Shown here: piece by piece, positions 1 through 7,284 of the stretch
How positions within the stretch are numbered: position 1 is the first letter of the stretch
Layout of the letters: every line of letters starts with the position of its first letter
NCBI GenBank assembly: GCA_024635655.1
Contig: JAGXIL010000017.1
Location: 1-34,355 of the forward strand
DNA length: 34,355 nt
Source of the DNA: Gillisia sp.
Lineage (GTDB): Bacteria; Bacteroidota; Bacteroidia; Flavobacteriales; Flavobacteriaceae
Direction: 5' to 3'
Made by a program: the position numbers and the translations under genes
The notes under the pieces: generated by a model
Told to the model about the DNA's origin: nothing
The model's database searches: none
Seen by the model: only the letters and a program-made list of their open reading frames with translations

Positions 1-1176
1 AAGATCTACCACACCATATTCTGTTGCGATGTAATGCACATGGGCTCGGGTAGTAGTTACTCCTGCACCTTCTTTTAAATAGGGAACGATCTTAGAAATT
101 CCTTTGTTGGTCACCGATGGCATTGCTATTATAGCCTTTCCGCCTTCAGATAAAGATGCTCCTCTTATAAAATCCATTTGCCCTCCCACCCCGGAATATT
201 GGTATTTTCCTATAGTATCTGCACACACCTGGCCGGTGAGGTCAATTTCAATAGCGCTGTTAATGGCAGTTACTTTTGGGTTTTTCCGAATAATGGCAGT
301 GTCATTGGTGTATGCGGCTTCTTTAAAATGCACTAAAGGATTATCATCTATAAAATCATATAGCTTTTGAGAGTTTAAGGCAAAACAGGTTACGATTTTT
401 CCGGTTTTCACTTTTTTGTCTTCTCCCGTGATCACTCCTTTTTCTACCAGGGGCAGGATTCCATCAGAGAACATTTCAGTATGTATACCCAGTCTTTTAT
501 GGTTCCCTAAATTATTCAGGACCACGTTTGGAATTCCGCCTATTCCCATTTGCAGGGTAGCGCCGTCCTCGATGAGTTGGGCAACGTGGTATCCAATTTG
601 CTTTTCAATTTCAGTAGGTGTGGAAATTTTAGAAGTGTGTATAGGTTCATTTACTTCAATTGCTGCATGGATTTTATCAATATGAATAATTCCATCACCA
701 TGCGAGCGCGGAACGTTTGGATTTATTTGGGCGATCACCATTTTTGCTGTTTGCACTGCGGCCAGGGTAATATCTACAGAAACACCCAGGGAACAATATC
801 CGTGTTTATCTGGTGGCGATACCTGGATAAAAGCTACATCCAGAGGTAAAATATTATTCCTGAAAAGCAGGTGGATCTCACTTAGAAAGATGGGAATGTA
901 CGCACCGAGGTTGGAATTTACAGCACTTCGCACATTACCTCCAACAAAGCAGCTATTGGTTGTAAAGGCTTCGTTATATGGAGCAGTGGTGTATCTGGCA
1001 TCTCCTTCTGTATGGATCTGGAAGAGTTCTACATTTTTCAATTCCCGGTAACGTTGGCATAGTGCATCAATTAAAACGTGTGGAGTCATAGCCGATCCCT
1101 GGATAAATACTCTTTGTCCCGACTTTATCGGTTCTACTGCCCGGGATGCACTTACTCTATTTAGCTGAGAGTTCAT
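1..1176 (-). CDS. Acetyl-CoA hydrolase / 4-hydroxybutyrate CoA-transferase family protein (3' end beyond window)
   Basis: The minus strand is open from an ATG at 1176 to the left edge, giving 392 residues without a stop; the C-terminus lies outside. The protein belongs to the acetyl-CoA hydrolase/transferase family, which moves CoA between acyl groups through a glutamyl-CoA intermediate. Visible family motifs are MGIGGIPN, the segment HTEMFSDG (its Glu, about residue 234, is the expected catalytic residue, close to Glu238 of Clostridium aminobutyricum AbfT) and TEYGVVDL at the window edge. There is no signal peptide, so it should be cytoplasmic. The ATG lies inside the 3' end of the upstream YceI-like gene (20-base overlap), which suggests translational coupling. 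The acyl substrate (acetate, succinate, butyrate or other) cannot be told from sequence. Family assignment is firm; the exact activity is not. Confidence 0.88.
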   Translation of the reverse strand, partial: MNSQLNRVSASRAVEPIKSGQRVFIQGSAMTPHVLIDALCQRYRELKNVELFQIHTEGDARYTTAPYNEAFTTNSCFVGGNVRSAVNSNLGAYIPIFLSEIHLLFRNNILPLDVAFIQVSPPDKHGYCSLGVSVDITLAAVQTAKMVIAQINPNVPRSHGDGIIHIDKIHAAIEVNEPIHTSKISTPTEIEKQIGYHVAQLIEDGATLQMGIGGIPNVVLNNLGNHKRLGIHTEMFSDGILPLVEKGVITGEDKKVKTGKIVTCFALNSQKLYDFIDDNPLVHFKEAAYTNDTAIIRKNPKVTAINSAIEIDLTGQVCADTIGKYQYSGVGGQMDFIRGASLSEGGKAIIAMPSVTNKGISKIVPYLKEGAGVTTTRAHVHYIATEYGVVDL

Positions 1177-1756
1177 TAAATTGATTTTTTACAGTTAGAT
1201 TAAAATTGATCTCTATTTCTTCCTTAATCACAATTAATCCGAACATCTTTTTTGGGGGTTTTAGATCAAAGTCATTAATGTCAAGTTTTAAATGCCCAAT
1301 AAAACAATTCACCGGTTCATTCCTGACTTCAACGGGCAGGGTGTATTGTTTTTGTTTTCCTGCTATACTTATTTTGATCGTTGCTATAGCCAATTTCCGG
1401 TCTTTCATATTTACTTCCAGGAGTTCCAGGGCAATTTCAGGATATATTTCTGTTTCGAGCAGGGCGTGAAAATCTTTGTTGATCTTTTTGTTTCCGCAGT
1501 CAAAACCCATGTTGTTGAGGCTAAGCACTGCATCTTTAAATGTTACATTAGAATTCGTCACCCGGAATTCAATTTTCTTAGTCCTTTCGAGCATTGAGGT
1601 ATTGAACTCGCAGCGAAACTTATTGATATTGGTATCCCCGGTGATAGTAAGTTCACTGTCTGCAAGGATCTGCACCGTTGTTTTTTCATCTTTATCCTGT
1701 GCCATTCCTGTAACAGCAAATCCCATTATCACACAAAACAACATTAGATATTTCAT
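1157..1756 (-). CDS. YceI-like secreted protein (second copy)
   Basis: A 199-residue protein with a clear Sec signal peptide (MKYLMLFCVIMGF then TGMAQ, cleavage near residue 19). The mature part reads as a YceI-like lipocalin-type beta barrel: an LTITGDTNINKF start, matching YceI 'G.s.l..W' openings, and a closing DFDLKPPKKMFGLIVIKEEIEINFNL segment similar to the 'PP..MFG.i...d.v.i.f' ending of the family. YceI barrels bind isoprenoid or other amphiphilic molecules in the periplasm; the ligand here is unknown. It lies between an outer-membrane barrel gene and a CoA-transferase on the same strand, and its 3' end overlaps the CoA-transferase start. It shares the fold but little close sequence with the YceI-like protein at 3164-3766. 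No charged-residue or cofactor motif allows a sharper call. Confidence 0.75.
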   Translation of the reverse strand: MKYLMLFCVIMGFAVTGMAQDKDEKTTVQILADSELTITGDTNINKFRCEFNTSMLERTKKIEFRVTNSNVTFKDAVLSLNNMGFDCGNKKINKDFHALLETEIYPEIALELLEVNMKDRKLAIATIKISIAGKQKQYTLPVEVRNEPVNCFIGHLKLDINDFDLKPPKKMFGLIVIKEEIEINFNLTVKNQFNELSAK

Positions 1757-1770
1757 GGCTCTAAATTTAA

Positions 1771-1800
1771 AAAGTGGGAGAAGGTTAGTTCTCCCACTTT
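1771..1800 (-). terminator. Strong hairpin between the porin-like and YceI-like genes
   Basis: A perfect 12-base-pair inverted repeat (arms 1771-1782 and 1789-1800, loop of 6) lies just after the porin-like gene stop and before the ATG at 1756. Read on the minus strand it is followed by a short T-rich stretch, so it could be a weak terminator or a processing/stability hairpin that sets relative expression of the two genes. The T tract is imperfect, so readthrough into the downstream YceI-like gene is plausible. Confidence 0.6.
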
Positions 1801-1821
1801 TGGTTTTACAAACATTTTTGC

Positions 1822-3114
1822 TTAGAAGCTAATTGCTGCTTCAACCATCAGTCCGTTGAAGTTACCTTCGTGGAATCTGGAATTAGATCTGAAACCGTTA
1901 TAATCCTGATTCACGTATTCAATTTTTGTAAGAACGTTTTTGGTAAGGAACCATCCACCGGCAATTTGCAGTCTGTTAATGTCGATCTCCACACCACTTA
2001 CGTCATCCCCGGATACTGTGTTATACCTTCCACCTACATAAAAGTTCTCAGTTGGGCCAAAGCGGTAGATCAATTCTCCTGCTAATTGTGTAAAGTCACG
2101 CTCAGGACCATCTCCACGTAGGCCGCTGGCCATTTCATATGTTCCAAAGAATTCAAGTCCGCCATATTTTAAAAACGGGTTGATCATTACAGCAGTCACT
2201 TCATTCCCAAAATTTGGGTTGTAACGTCCGGAGGTAAATTGTCCTACCGGAGAAGCTCCAACTTCTTCCATCACCAGGTAGTATCTTGATCCTGCACGGT
2301 CTGCACCGTAAAGGAAAGAGTTAGGAACCTGGCTGGTGTGATATACAGAACCTGTTAATCTAAACCTTAAATCGTCCGGAGCGGCAAATTGTTCGTTGTC
2401 ATATCCAATTTTTCCTAACCAGGATACTCCGTTTGCAGATGGGTTGGCAACGCTCTGGTTAAGTTTACCGTTGGTAGCCCCAACCATTCCCATGAATCCG
2501 CTATGGAAGTAATACACTTCTGCACCAACTTCTGTTGTAAAAGCGTCCATTATCAGGTTTCCAACGAATGGGTTGTAAATGGTTTGCGCATTATCACTTC
2601 TTCTAAAGTGGGCATCTCCGTAGTTATTCTCCATATGACCAATCTTGATCCTTACGTGGTCCATAACATCACTCATAAGCCCCGGGCTGATGAAGTCAAG
2701 ACCATCTACCTGAATATACCCGTCTTTCACATAAGGTTCCGGGTGGTGACGGGAAGAAAGATAGGTTCTAAGGTGCATTCTTAAACCGGGTGCCAATGCT
2801 ACGTCCAAATCAAGGTTGGCAGTTGGAAGGTTAAAGTTGGATCCTATATCGATAAGTCCCATGGGTACTCCTTCAGCGTTTGTCCATTCGCCCTGAGTTT
2901 CATGGCTAAGACCCTGGAACTGGATAGTTGATGCTCCTCCTACTCTTACTCTCACCCCGTCAAAGGTTGAAATAGTGTCTTTAGGTGCCTCAAACATATT
3001 GATACCCCGTTGGTCCAGTGGCCTGAAATTGTCAAGGTCACGTTGTTGTGCCTGAGACTGTAATCCAAACAGTGCTATTAAGGCAAGTCCGAAATATTTA
3101 GCTGTTGTTTTCAT
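1822..3114 (-). CDS. Outer-membrane beta-barrel protein (porin-like)
   Basis: A 430-residue protein with a Sec signal peptide (MKTTAKYFGLALIALFG, cleavage after LQSQA). The mature sequence alternates polar and aromatic residues as in transmembrane beta strands, carries many Gly/Tyr/Phe turns, and ends in VEAAISF; a C-terminal phenylalanine is the usual outer-membrane insertion signal for BamA. The N-terminal region (FEAPKDTISTFDGVRVRVGG) recalls phosphate-selective porin O/P or DcaP-like barrels, but I cannot separate these families by eye. Its place between two secreted YceI-like proteins suggests that the three share a job, such as uptake or export of a small or amphiphilic compound. It is 49 bases downstream of the YceI-like gene at 3164-3766, so both are probably on one transcript. 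Barrel character is confident; substrate unknown. Confidence 0.75.
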   Translation of the reverse strand: MKTTAKYFGLALIALFGLQSQAQQRDLDNFRPLDQRGINMFEAPKDTISTFDGVRVRVGGASTIQFQGLSHETQGEWTNAEGVPMGLIDIGSNFNLPTANLDLDVALAPGLRMHLRTYLSSRHHPEPYVKDGYIQVDGLDFISPGLMSDVMDHVRIKIGHMENNYGDAHFRRSDNAQTIYNPFVGNLIMDAFTTEVGAEVYYFHSGFMGMVGATNGKLNQSVANPSANGVSWLGKIGYDNEQFAAPDDLRFRLTGSVYHTSQVPNSFLYGADRAGSRYYLVMEEVGASPVGQFTSGRYNPNFGNEVTAVMINPFLKYGGLEFFGTYEMASGLRGDGPERDFTQLAGELIYRFGPTENFYVGGRYNTVSGDDVSGVEIDINRLQIAGGWFLTKNVLTKIEYVNQDYNGFRSNSRFHEGNFNGLMVEAAISF

Positions 3115-3163
3115 CGTTGTGAATTTTATGTGATAATTAATGGTTGATTTCTTTTTTTAATTA

Positions 3164-3766
3164 TTACTGTGCCTGATTGTTGTGAAAAGTGGAATTGAAT
3201 TTTACTGTTACCTGGTCTCCGGTGTTAATTGTTCCAAACATCGCTTTTGGAGGATCTACTTTAAAATCTGTCATTTTTAAGCTTTTTGATCCTGATAAAG
3301 TGATCTTGTCTCCGTTAACTTTAGCGTCAAAAGTAACATCAATTGGTCTGGTGTTACCGGCGAGGTTGAGGGTTCCTGAGGTGGTTACTTTACAATTTCC
3401 GGTGGTAGTACAATCAATGTTGTTCACTTTGGTCATTTTGTAAATGATCTGTTTGTTCCTGTCACTGTCCAGGGCTTTATAGGTGTTCTTATCCATTCCG
3501 GATTTTCCGCTTTTTAGACTTTCGGTTTTCACAATAAAATCCAGTTGGTCAATCCTAACCAGTTGTCCGTTATCAAGTTCAGCTACCAACTTTCCTTGCT
3601 GATCTTTAGCTTCGATTTCCCAATCGTGAAGATTGGAGGTTCCTTCGATTTTTAAAGTAGAAGCTGAATTGTTCAGGTTATAAGTTTGAGCTATGGTAAT
3701 TTGAGTGGTAACAACCATCATTATTAAGCTTCCGAATACAAGTTTTAAGGTTTTTAAAGTTTTCAT
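3164..3766 (-). CDS. YceI family secreted protein (first copy)
   Basis: A 200-residue protein starting at the ATG at 3766. A longer in-frame start 25 codons upstream (3841) is possible but would bury the signal peptide, so I reject it. The signal peptide (MKTLKTLKLVFGSLIMMVV, ending near TIAQ) is followed by a classical YceI domain: YNLNNSASTLKIEGTSNLHDWEIEA at the start, a central LKSGKSGMDKNTYKALDS segment, and a closing LKMTDFKVDPPKAMFGTINTGDQVTVKF. YceI proteins are periplasmic lipocalin-like carriers that bind polyisoprenoid-type ligands and often appear in cell-envelope stress responses. It leads an apparent four-gene run with the porin-like gene, the second YceI-like gene and the CoA-transferase. 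It matches the family better than its relative at 1157-1756. Confidence 0.85.
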   Translation of the reverse strand: MKTLKTLKLVFGSLIMMVVTTQITIAQTYNLNNSASTLKIEGTSNLHDWEIEAKDQQGKLVAELDNGQLVRIDQLDFIVKTESLKSGKSGMDKNTYKALDSDRNKQIIYKMTKVNNIDCTTTGNCKVTTSGTLNLAGNTRPIDVTFDAKVNGDKITLSGSKSLKMTDFKVDPPKAMFGTINTGDQVTVKFNSTFHNNQAQ

Positions 3767-3895
3767 GGTTTCGTTATTAATTTGATACAAAGTTGCACAA
3801 GGAATGCCTGTTAAAGTATGACGAGTATCAGCTTTCAGCATATTTTAAATTTATTGGAATTTTGCAGCCTGAGAGGCTTCAGCAGAGGGCTGCAC

Positions 3896-3931
3896 AAAAA
3901 AAAAGCCTCTTTAATATATAAAAAAGAGGCT
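3896..3931 (-). terminator. Rho-independent terminator after the TauE/SafE remnant
   Basis: Arms AGCCTCTTT (3904-3912) and AAAGAGGCT (3923-3931) form a 9-base-pair stem. On the minus strand they are followed by a run of eight T (3896-3903 on the plus strand). It sits 27 bases after the stop of the truncated membrane protein and separates it from the YceI-like gene, so the terminator outlived the decay of the gene it served. Confidence 0.8.
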
Positions 3932-3958
3932 GGAGTTTACTAGAAAATGGCTAGTAGA

Positions 3959-4290
3959 TCAGTGGCAGGAGGCATCGGCCGATACCAGTTCTGTTGCAGG
4001 TGCAGGAGATACATAAGGAATTCCCAGTCCCATCCCTCTAAGGATGAACAGCATTCCAATTAAAACAACAAATACAGGAATAAGTTTTCTTATGCGGTGC
4101 CGGGTCTCCATACTTAATATGTTACCAAAGTATACTGCGGAAGTCATAAGAGGAATTGTTCCCAATTCAAATACTAGCATATAAAGGTTCCCGGATATTG
4201 CGCTTCCGGATGCAAGGGCCTCCTAGAATTCTAAATATATACCAGGCCGCAGGGGAATAACCCGTAATAGCTGCTGCTATCTAATAGCCT
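3959..4290 (-). pseudogene. Remnant of a TauE/SafE (UreH-like) membrane protein linked to cbb3 oxidase maturation
   Basis: Only the 3' part of a gene is left. From 4180 to 3959 there is an intact frame of 73 residues (MLVFELGTIPLMTSAVYFG ... LIGMLFILRGMGLGIPYVSP ... ending ASCH) that matches the C-terminus of flavobacterial sulfite-exporter TauE/SafE proteins found after ccoNOP-ccoG-ccoH. Just upstream the same frame continues as ALASGSAISGNLY, then meets stops. Slightly further up, a different frame reads LFPCGLVYI, the conserved FLPCGLVY motif, and a one-base loss next to it breaks what looks like LLNG. The first half of the protein, including the N-terminal HCxGMCGP motif, is not present in the neighbouring bases. 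I see this as a frameshifted, 5'-deleted pseudogene. The ATG at 4180 is an internal Met, not a true start. A working 73-residue fragment is unlikely. Confidence 0.75.
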
Positions 4291-4547
4291 GGCAGCCCCA
4301 AAAATTGACCTAGCTCAACTGAAACTATTGGATAAGGGATGATAGTTTGCATATCATTTATTGGGAAAAGCATCTGCCCCGAAACGGCATCAAAAAGTTA
4401 AATTCTGTGTTAGTGTAGCAAAATTTATAATAGCATATTGTTAATTCTATTGTGTTAATTATCAAATTGTTAATATGTATTTTGGCTTAACGTTTGGTTA
4501 ATTTTAAGAAAAGATTATCTTTAATACTTTATCTAAATTTTGGGGAG
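4291..4547. promoter_or_regulatory. AT-rich region before the GAF kinase with repeated GTTAAT words
   Basis: No gene is seen here. The word GTTAAT occurs at 4440, 4454, 4469 and 4497 (plus-strand first bases), i.e. with steps of 14, 15 and 28. A near-match to the Bacteroidota -7 box (TATTTTG) lies at 4478-4484. If it is used, transcription would start close to 4490 and give a leader of about 55 bases before the ATG at 4548. Promoter and operator are both tentative, because the region is very AT-rich. Confidence 0.3.
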
Positions 4548-5762
4548 ATGCAAAAATCAAAAGAAGTAGACCTTCACCTGGAAAATGACCGAGTCAAGGT
4601 TTTAAAAAGTTATGAATTACTGGATACCCCTCCCGATGCAAGTTTTGACCACCTCACTAAAATGGCGGCTGAACTTCTTGAAATGCCAATAGCAATTCTT
4701 ACACTCGTAGATTCAGATAGGTGCTGGTTTAAAAGTAAATATGGCCTTGAAAGGCAGGAAATGGAGCGAGAAATAAGTTTATGTTCAACTGCTATTGAAC
4801 AAGATAAACTTTACCTGGTCAAAAATGCCGAAACTGATAAACGTACCTGTGCTAATCCTTTAGTAACGGGAGATTTCAACCTTAGATTTTACTCCGGTGT
4901 GCCGTTAAAATCAAAAGAAGGTTATAATTTGGGAACCTTGTGTGTTCTGGATACAAAACCCAGAGATTTTAGCCAGCGGAAACAAAAGATCCTGCATAAT
5001 CTCGCACAGCTTGTTGTACAGCAAATCGAATTGCGCATGGAAGCAAGGACTGCCATAAAACATCAAAATCAGATCCTTAATATTACTGCCCACGATCTTA
5101 AAAATCCTTTGTCGATCATGCCTCTGCTGGCAGATTTGATTATTGATAATAAAAATAACCCGAAAGCAATAGCAGATATTGCCAAACAAATAAAAAGTGC
5201 CGGGCGAAGAATGAATAAAACCATTGAAAACCTTTTAGAATCTGCAAGAGAAGATATGGGTAGGATCCAGTTGAGGTTAAAACCTTTGGATTTTTCCCGA
5301 CTCATCAAAGGAGTGACTGCTTCAAATCTCTCTCTGGCAAGGAAAAAGCAGCAGATCTTAAAATTAGACCTTCCTAAAAGCTTACCTGTTTTTGCTGATC
5401 ACCGCCGGTTGACTGAAATTGTAGATAATTTAATAAATAATGCAATTAAATTTTCTCCCAAAGGCAAATCAATCTATATATCCTTAAGAGAAGAAGGGAA
5501 TATGGGAGTTTTCGAGGTTAGGGATGAAGGCCCGGGGCTTAGCAAAGATGACATCAAACATTTATTTAGAAAATTCACCTCGTTAAGCGCACTGCCAACA
5601 GGCGGGGAAAGTTCCACCGGATTAGGACTTTCTATTGTCAAACAATTGGTAAATGCACATAGGGGAAAAGTTTATGCAAAAAGCGAAGGGGCGGGTAAAG
5701 GTTCTGCTTTTGTGGTAGAAATACCACTTTCAGAAGATTCTCTAACTCAATCTTCTTCATAA
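4548..5762 (+). CDS. GAF-domain sensor histidine kinase (soluble)
   Basis: A 404-residue kinase from ATG 4548. The open frame can be extended to a TTG at 4494, but the ATG fits the likely promoter better and gives the usual start of this family. An N-terminal GAF domain (about 25-165; LDTPPDASFDHLTKMAAELL, then FYSGVPLKS and LGTLCVLD) is followed by a HisKA helix with AHDLKNPLS (phospho-acceptor His182) and a HATPase domain with N box NLINNAIKFSP (about 294-304), G1 DEGPGLS and G2 GLGLS. There are no membrane segments, so it senses a cytoplasmic signal; the GAF ligand is unknown. No cognate response regulator lies next to it. Its 3' end overlaps the convergent AraC regulator by 16 bases, so the two transcripts are antisense at their tails. 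Confidence 0.9.
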   Translation: MQKSKEVDLHLENDRVKVLKSYELLDTPPDASFDHLTKMAAELLEMPIAILTLVDSDRCWFKSKYGLERQEMEREISLCSTAIEQDKLYLVKNAETDKRTCANPLVTGDFNLRFYSGVPLKSKEGYNLGTLCVLDTKPRDFSQRKQKILHNLAQLVVQQIELRMEARTAIKHQNQILNITAHDLKNPLSIMPLLADLIIDNKNNPKAIADIAKQIKSAGRRMNKTIENLLESAREDMGRIQLRLKPLDFSRLIKGVTASNLSLARKKQQILKLDLPKSLPVFADHRRLTEIVDNLINNAIKFSPKGKSIYISLREEGNMGVFEVRDEGPGLSKDDIKHLFRKFTSLSALPTGGESSTGLGLSIVKQLVNAHRGKVYAKSEGAGKGSAFVVEIPLSEDSLTQSSS

Positions 5763-6799
5763 TAATCATTATCATTATCTGAGCCTGCAGTTTTTTTATG
5801 CTTTAGAAAATATTTGGGGCTTACCCCATATTTCTCCTTAAAAATTTTAGAGAAATAGCTCCGGTTATTTAACCCTATCTCGTTTACGATCTGCGAGATG
5901 TTATAATCTGAAGTAGCTAACATTTCTTTGGCAGCTTCCAGTTTTTCCTGTTGCATATATTTGTTGACAGTAAGGCCATACATAGCTTTGAAATTATCCT
6001 GTAGCTTATTCACATTAGTTCCTACTTCCTTTGCCAGATAATCTATGGTCAAATTTTTGTTCAGATTTTTTTTGATAATATCTATGGCGTTCTTTACATT
6101 CTCTACATCAAAACGGCGCATGATCTGGGGGGTTTTATCTTCCCGCTGGTCGTCCTGATACTGGGCGATCTGTATTACAAGCATCTCATAAAGCTTTCCC
6201 TCTACAAAAGCAGATCGTAAAAATCCGGTTAAATTTTTATTGTTGATCTCCTCTACAATATCTGCAGCCTTTAGACTATAATTTCCCTGGTAAAAAAACT
6301 TTTTTTCAGCTACAGAATCTTCAAACAGTTCTTTTAAGGTAGGTTCTAATCCTTCAAAATTATAATTTTTTCTGTTGCTGAAATCTTTTCTTACTATCTC
6401 AATACTAGAGATATAAACCTTTTCGTTTGCTTTAAAATTTAAAACGTGGCCGTTATTACCACTACTCGAAACAATTACATTTTGATAGGTGTGGATGGTA
6501 TGCATGTCCTGGTCTTCCGCAAAAGTATGGTCTACCTTGCCTTCAGAACAAAAAATAAATTTTAGGGGATGCGTTTTATTTACAGAAAATTCCAGTTCAA
6601 GGTCCTGGTAAAAAGTAAAATTATATTCAATAATGCCAACACCGGAATTAAAACTGGTTCCTCTTATAGAACCAATCCCCAGATCCTCTGGTAATTCAAT
6701 GATCTGTTCCCCACTGTCATTCTTAATGGGAAGTTTTAATTCTTCAGCCAGGTCTTTTATAATGTCTTCAATTGGGAGTGCTTTTACGTTTATTTTCAT
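5747..6799 (-). CDS. AraC-family transcriptional regulator
   Basis: A 350-residue regulator from ATG 6799 (MKINVKALPIEDIIKDLAEEL). An upstream in-frame start at 6913 would add 38 residues with no family character. The C-terminal third (about 237-338) carries the two helix-turn-helix motifs of AraC proteins: LTIDYLAKEVGTNVNKLQDNF and the consensus-like NISQIVNEIGLNNRSYFSKIFKEKYGVSPKYF. The N-terminal part has no cupin motif I can name but resembles the effector half of flavobacterial AraC regulators that start 'MK....PIEeiI.dlA'. It ends in an acidic tail, DNDNDYYEED, encoded by the bases that overlap the GAF kinase gene. Effector and targets are unknown. It sits alone on its strand with 300 bases of free upstream DNA, so it probably has its own promoter. 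Confidence 0.88.
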   Translation of the reverse strand: MKINVKALPIEDIIKDLAEELKLPIKNDSGEQIIELPEDLGIGSIRGTSFNSGVGIIEYNFTFYQDLELEFSVNKTHPLKFIFCSEGKVDHTFAEDQDMHTIHTYQNVIVSSSGNNGHVLNFKANEKVYISSIEIVRKDFSNRKNYNFEGLEPTLKELFEDSVAEKKFFYQGNYSLKAADIVEEINNKNLTGFLRSAFVEGKLYEMLVIQIAQYQDDQREDKTPQIMRRFDVENVKNAIDIIKKNLNKNLTIDYLAKEVGTNVNKLQDNFKAMYGLTVNKYMQQEKLEAAKEMLATSDYNISQIVNEIGLNNRSYFSKIFKEKYGVSPKYFLKHKKTAGSDNDNDYYEED

Positions 6800-7098
6800 T
6801 TTTTCATTTTTTGAATCCTTGTTAAGAGAACAATGCTCAATCGACATTTGTAATAATAAACTCAAACCTTTTCTCCGGAATTCTACTATGGAAATTAAGA
6901 AGTTTAGAACCAAATAGTTTTAAAATTGTGTTATAAGTTGAAATCTTAAATTTAAAAACAGCTGCAAATATTGTTGATTGTCTTCAGGGTGTTTTTCAGC
7001 AGGGCTATAAAATCTGCTTTTCAAAAAGGAAATTAAAATGAATTTTTATATCTTTTAGGGGAATATAATTCTTAGAGTGGTTTTGGTGAGCCTTGGTC
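6800..7098. other. Intergenic stretch, no gene recognised
   Basis: About 300 bases between the AraC regulator and the small open frame at 7099-7284. It should hold the promoter of the AraC gene on the minus strand, but I find no perfect TAnnTTTG box, no tRNA-like structure and no clear terminator. In-frame codons upstream of the AraC ATG reach back to 6913, but they do not look conserved. Confidence 0.4.
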
Positions 7099-7284
7099 TT
7101 AAGGAAACACTATTGCAAACCTGTAAGAAATTGAATAAATAAAAATTTTAAGTGCTCTTTCCAGAAAAGATTTATTAAATTTTACTTCCAACATAATTTG
7201 TGCAAAGAGTAGCAAAACTATTATAGGAGGATAATATTTGATAAAGAAATACGCATATGCCAATGTCAACAATTTTTTATCCAT
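7099..7284 (-). CDS. Possible small membrane protein (61 residues)
   Basis: An ATG at 7284 overlaps the last codons of the universal stress protein gene in the arrangement ATGGATAA, typical of translational coupling. The predicted 61-residue product starts MDKKLLTLAYAYFFIKYY and has one strong hydrophobic stretch (about 18-32, PPIIVLLLFAQIMLE) and a weaker C-terminal one. No family is recognised. The coupling geometry and the membrane-protein look favour a real gene; the short length and AT-rich context argue for chance. I keep it as tentative. Confidence 0.3.
   Translation of the reverse strand: MDKKLLTLAYAYFFIKYYPPIIVLLLFAQIMLEVKFNKSFLERALKIFIYSISYRFAIVFP

Noticed and set aside
104..849. 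Three plus-strand open frames inside the CoA-transferase region
   Set aside because: They are antisense to a minus-strand frame with clear family motifs (GIGGIPN, HTEMFSDG) and have no recognisable domain.
4494..4547. TTG start extending the GAF kinase by 18 residues
   Set aside because: The ATG at 4548 begins the conserved part and leaves room for a promoter near 4478-4484.
6800..6913. Longer AraC regulator from 6913
   Set aside because: The extra 38 residues have no family character; the ATG at 6799 gives the usual start.
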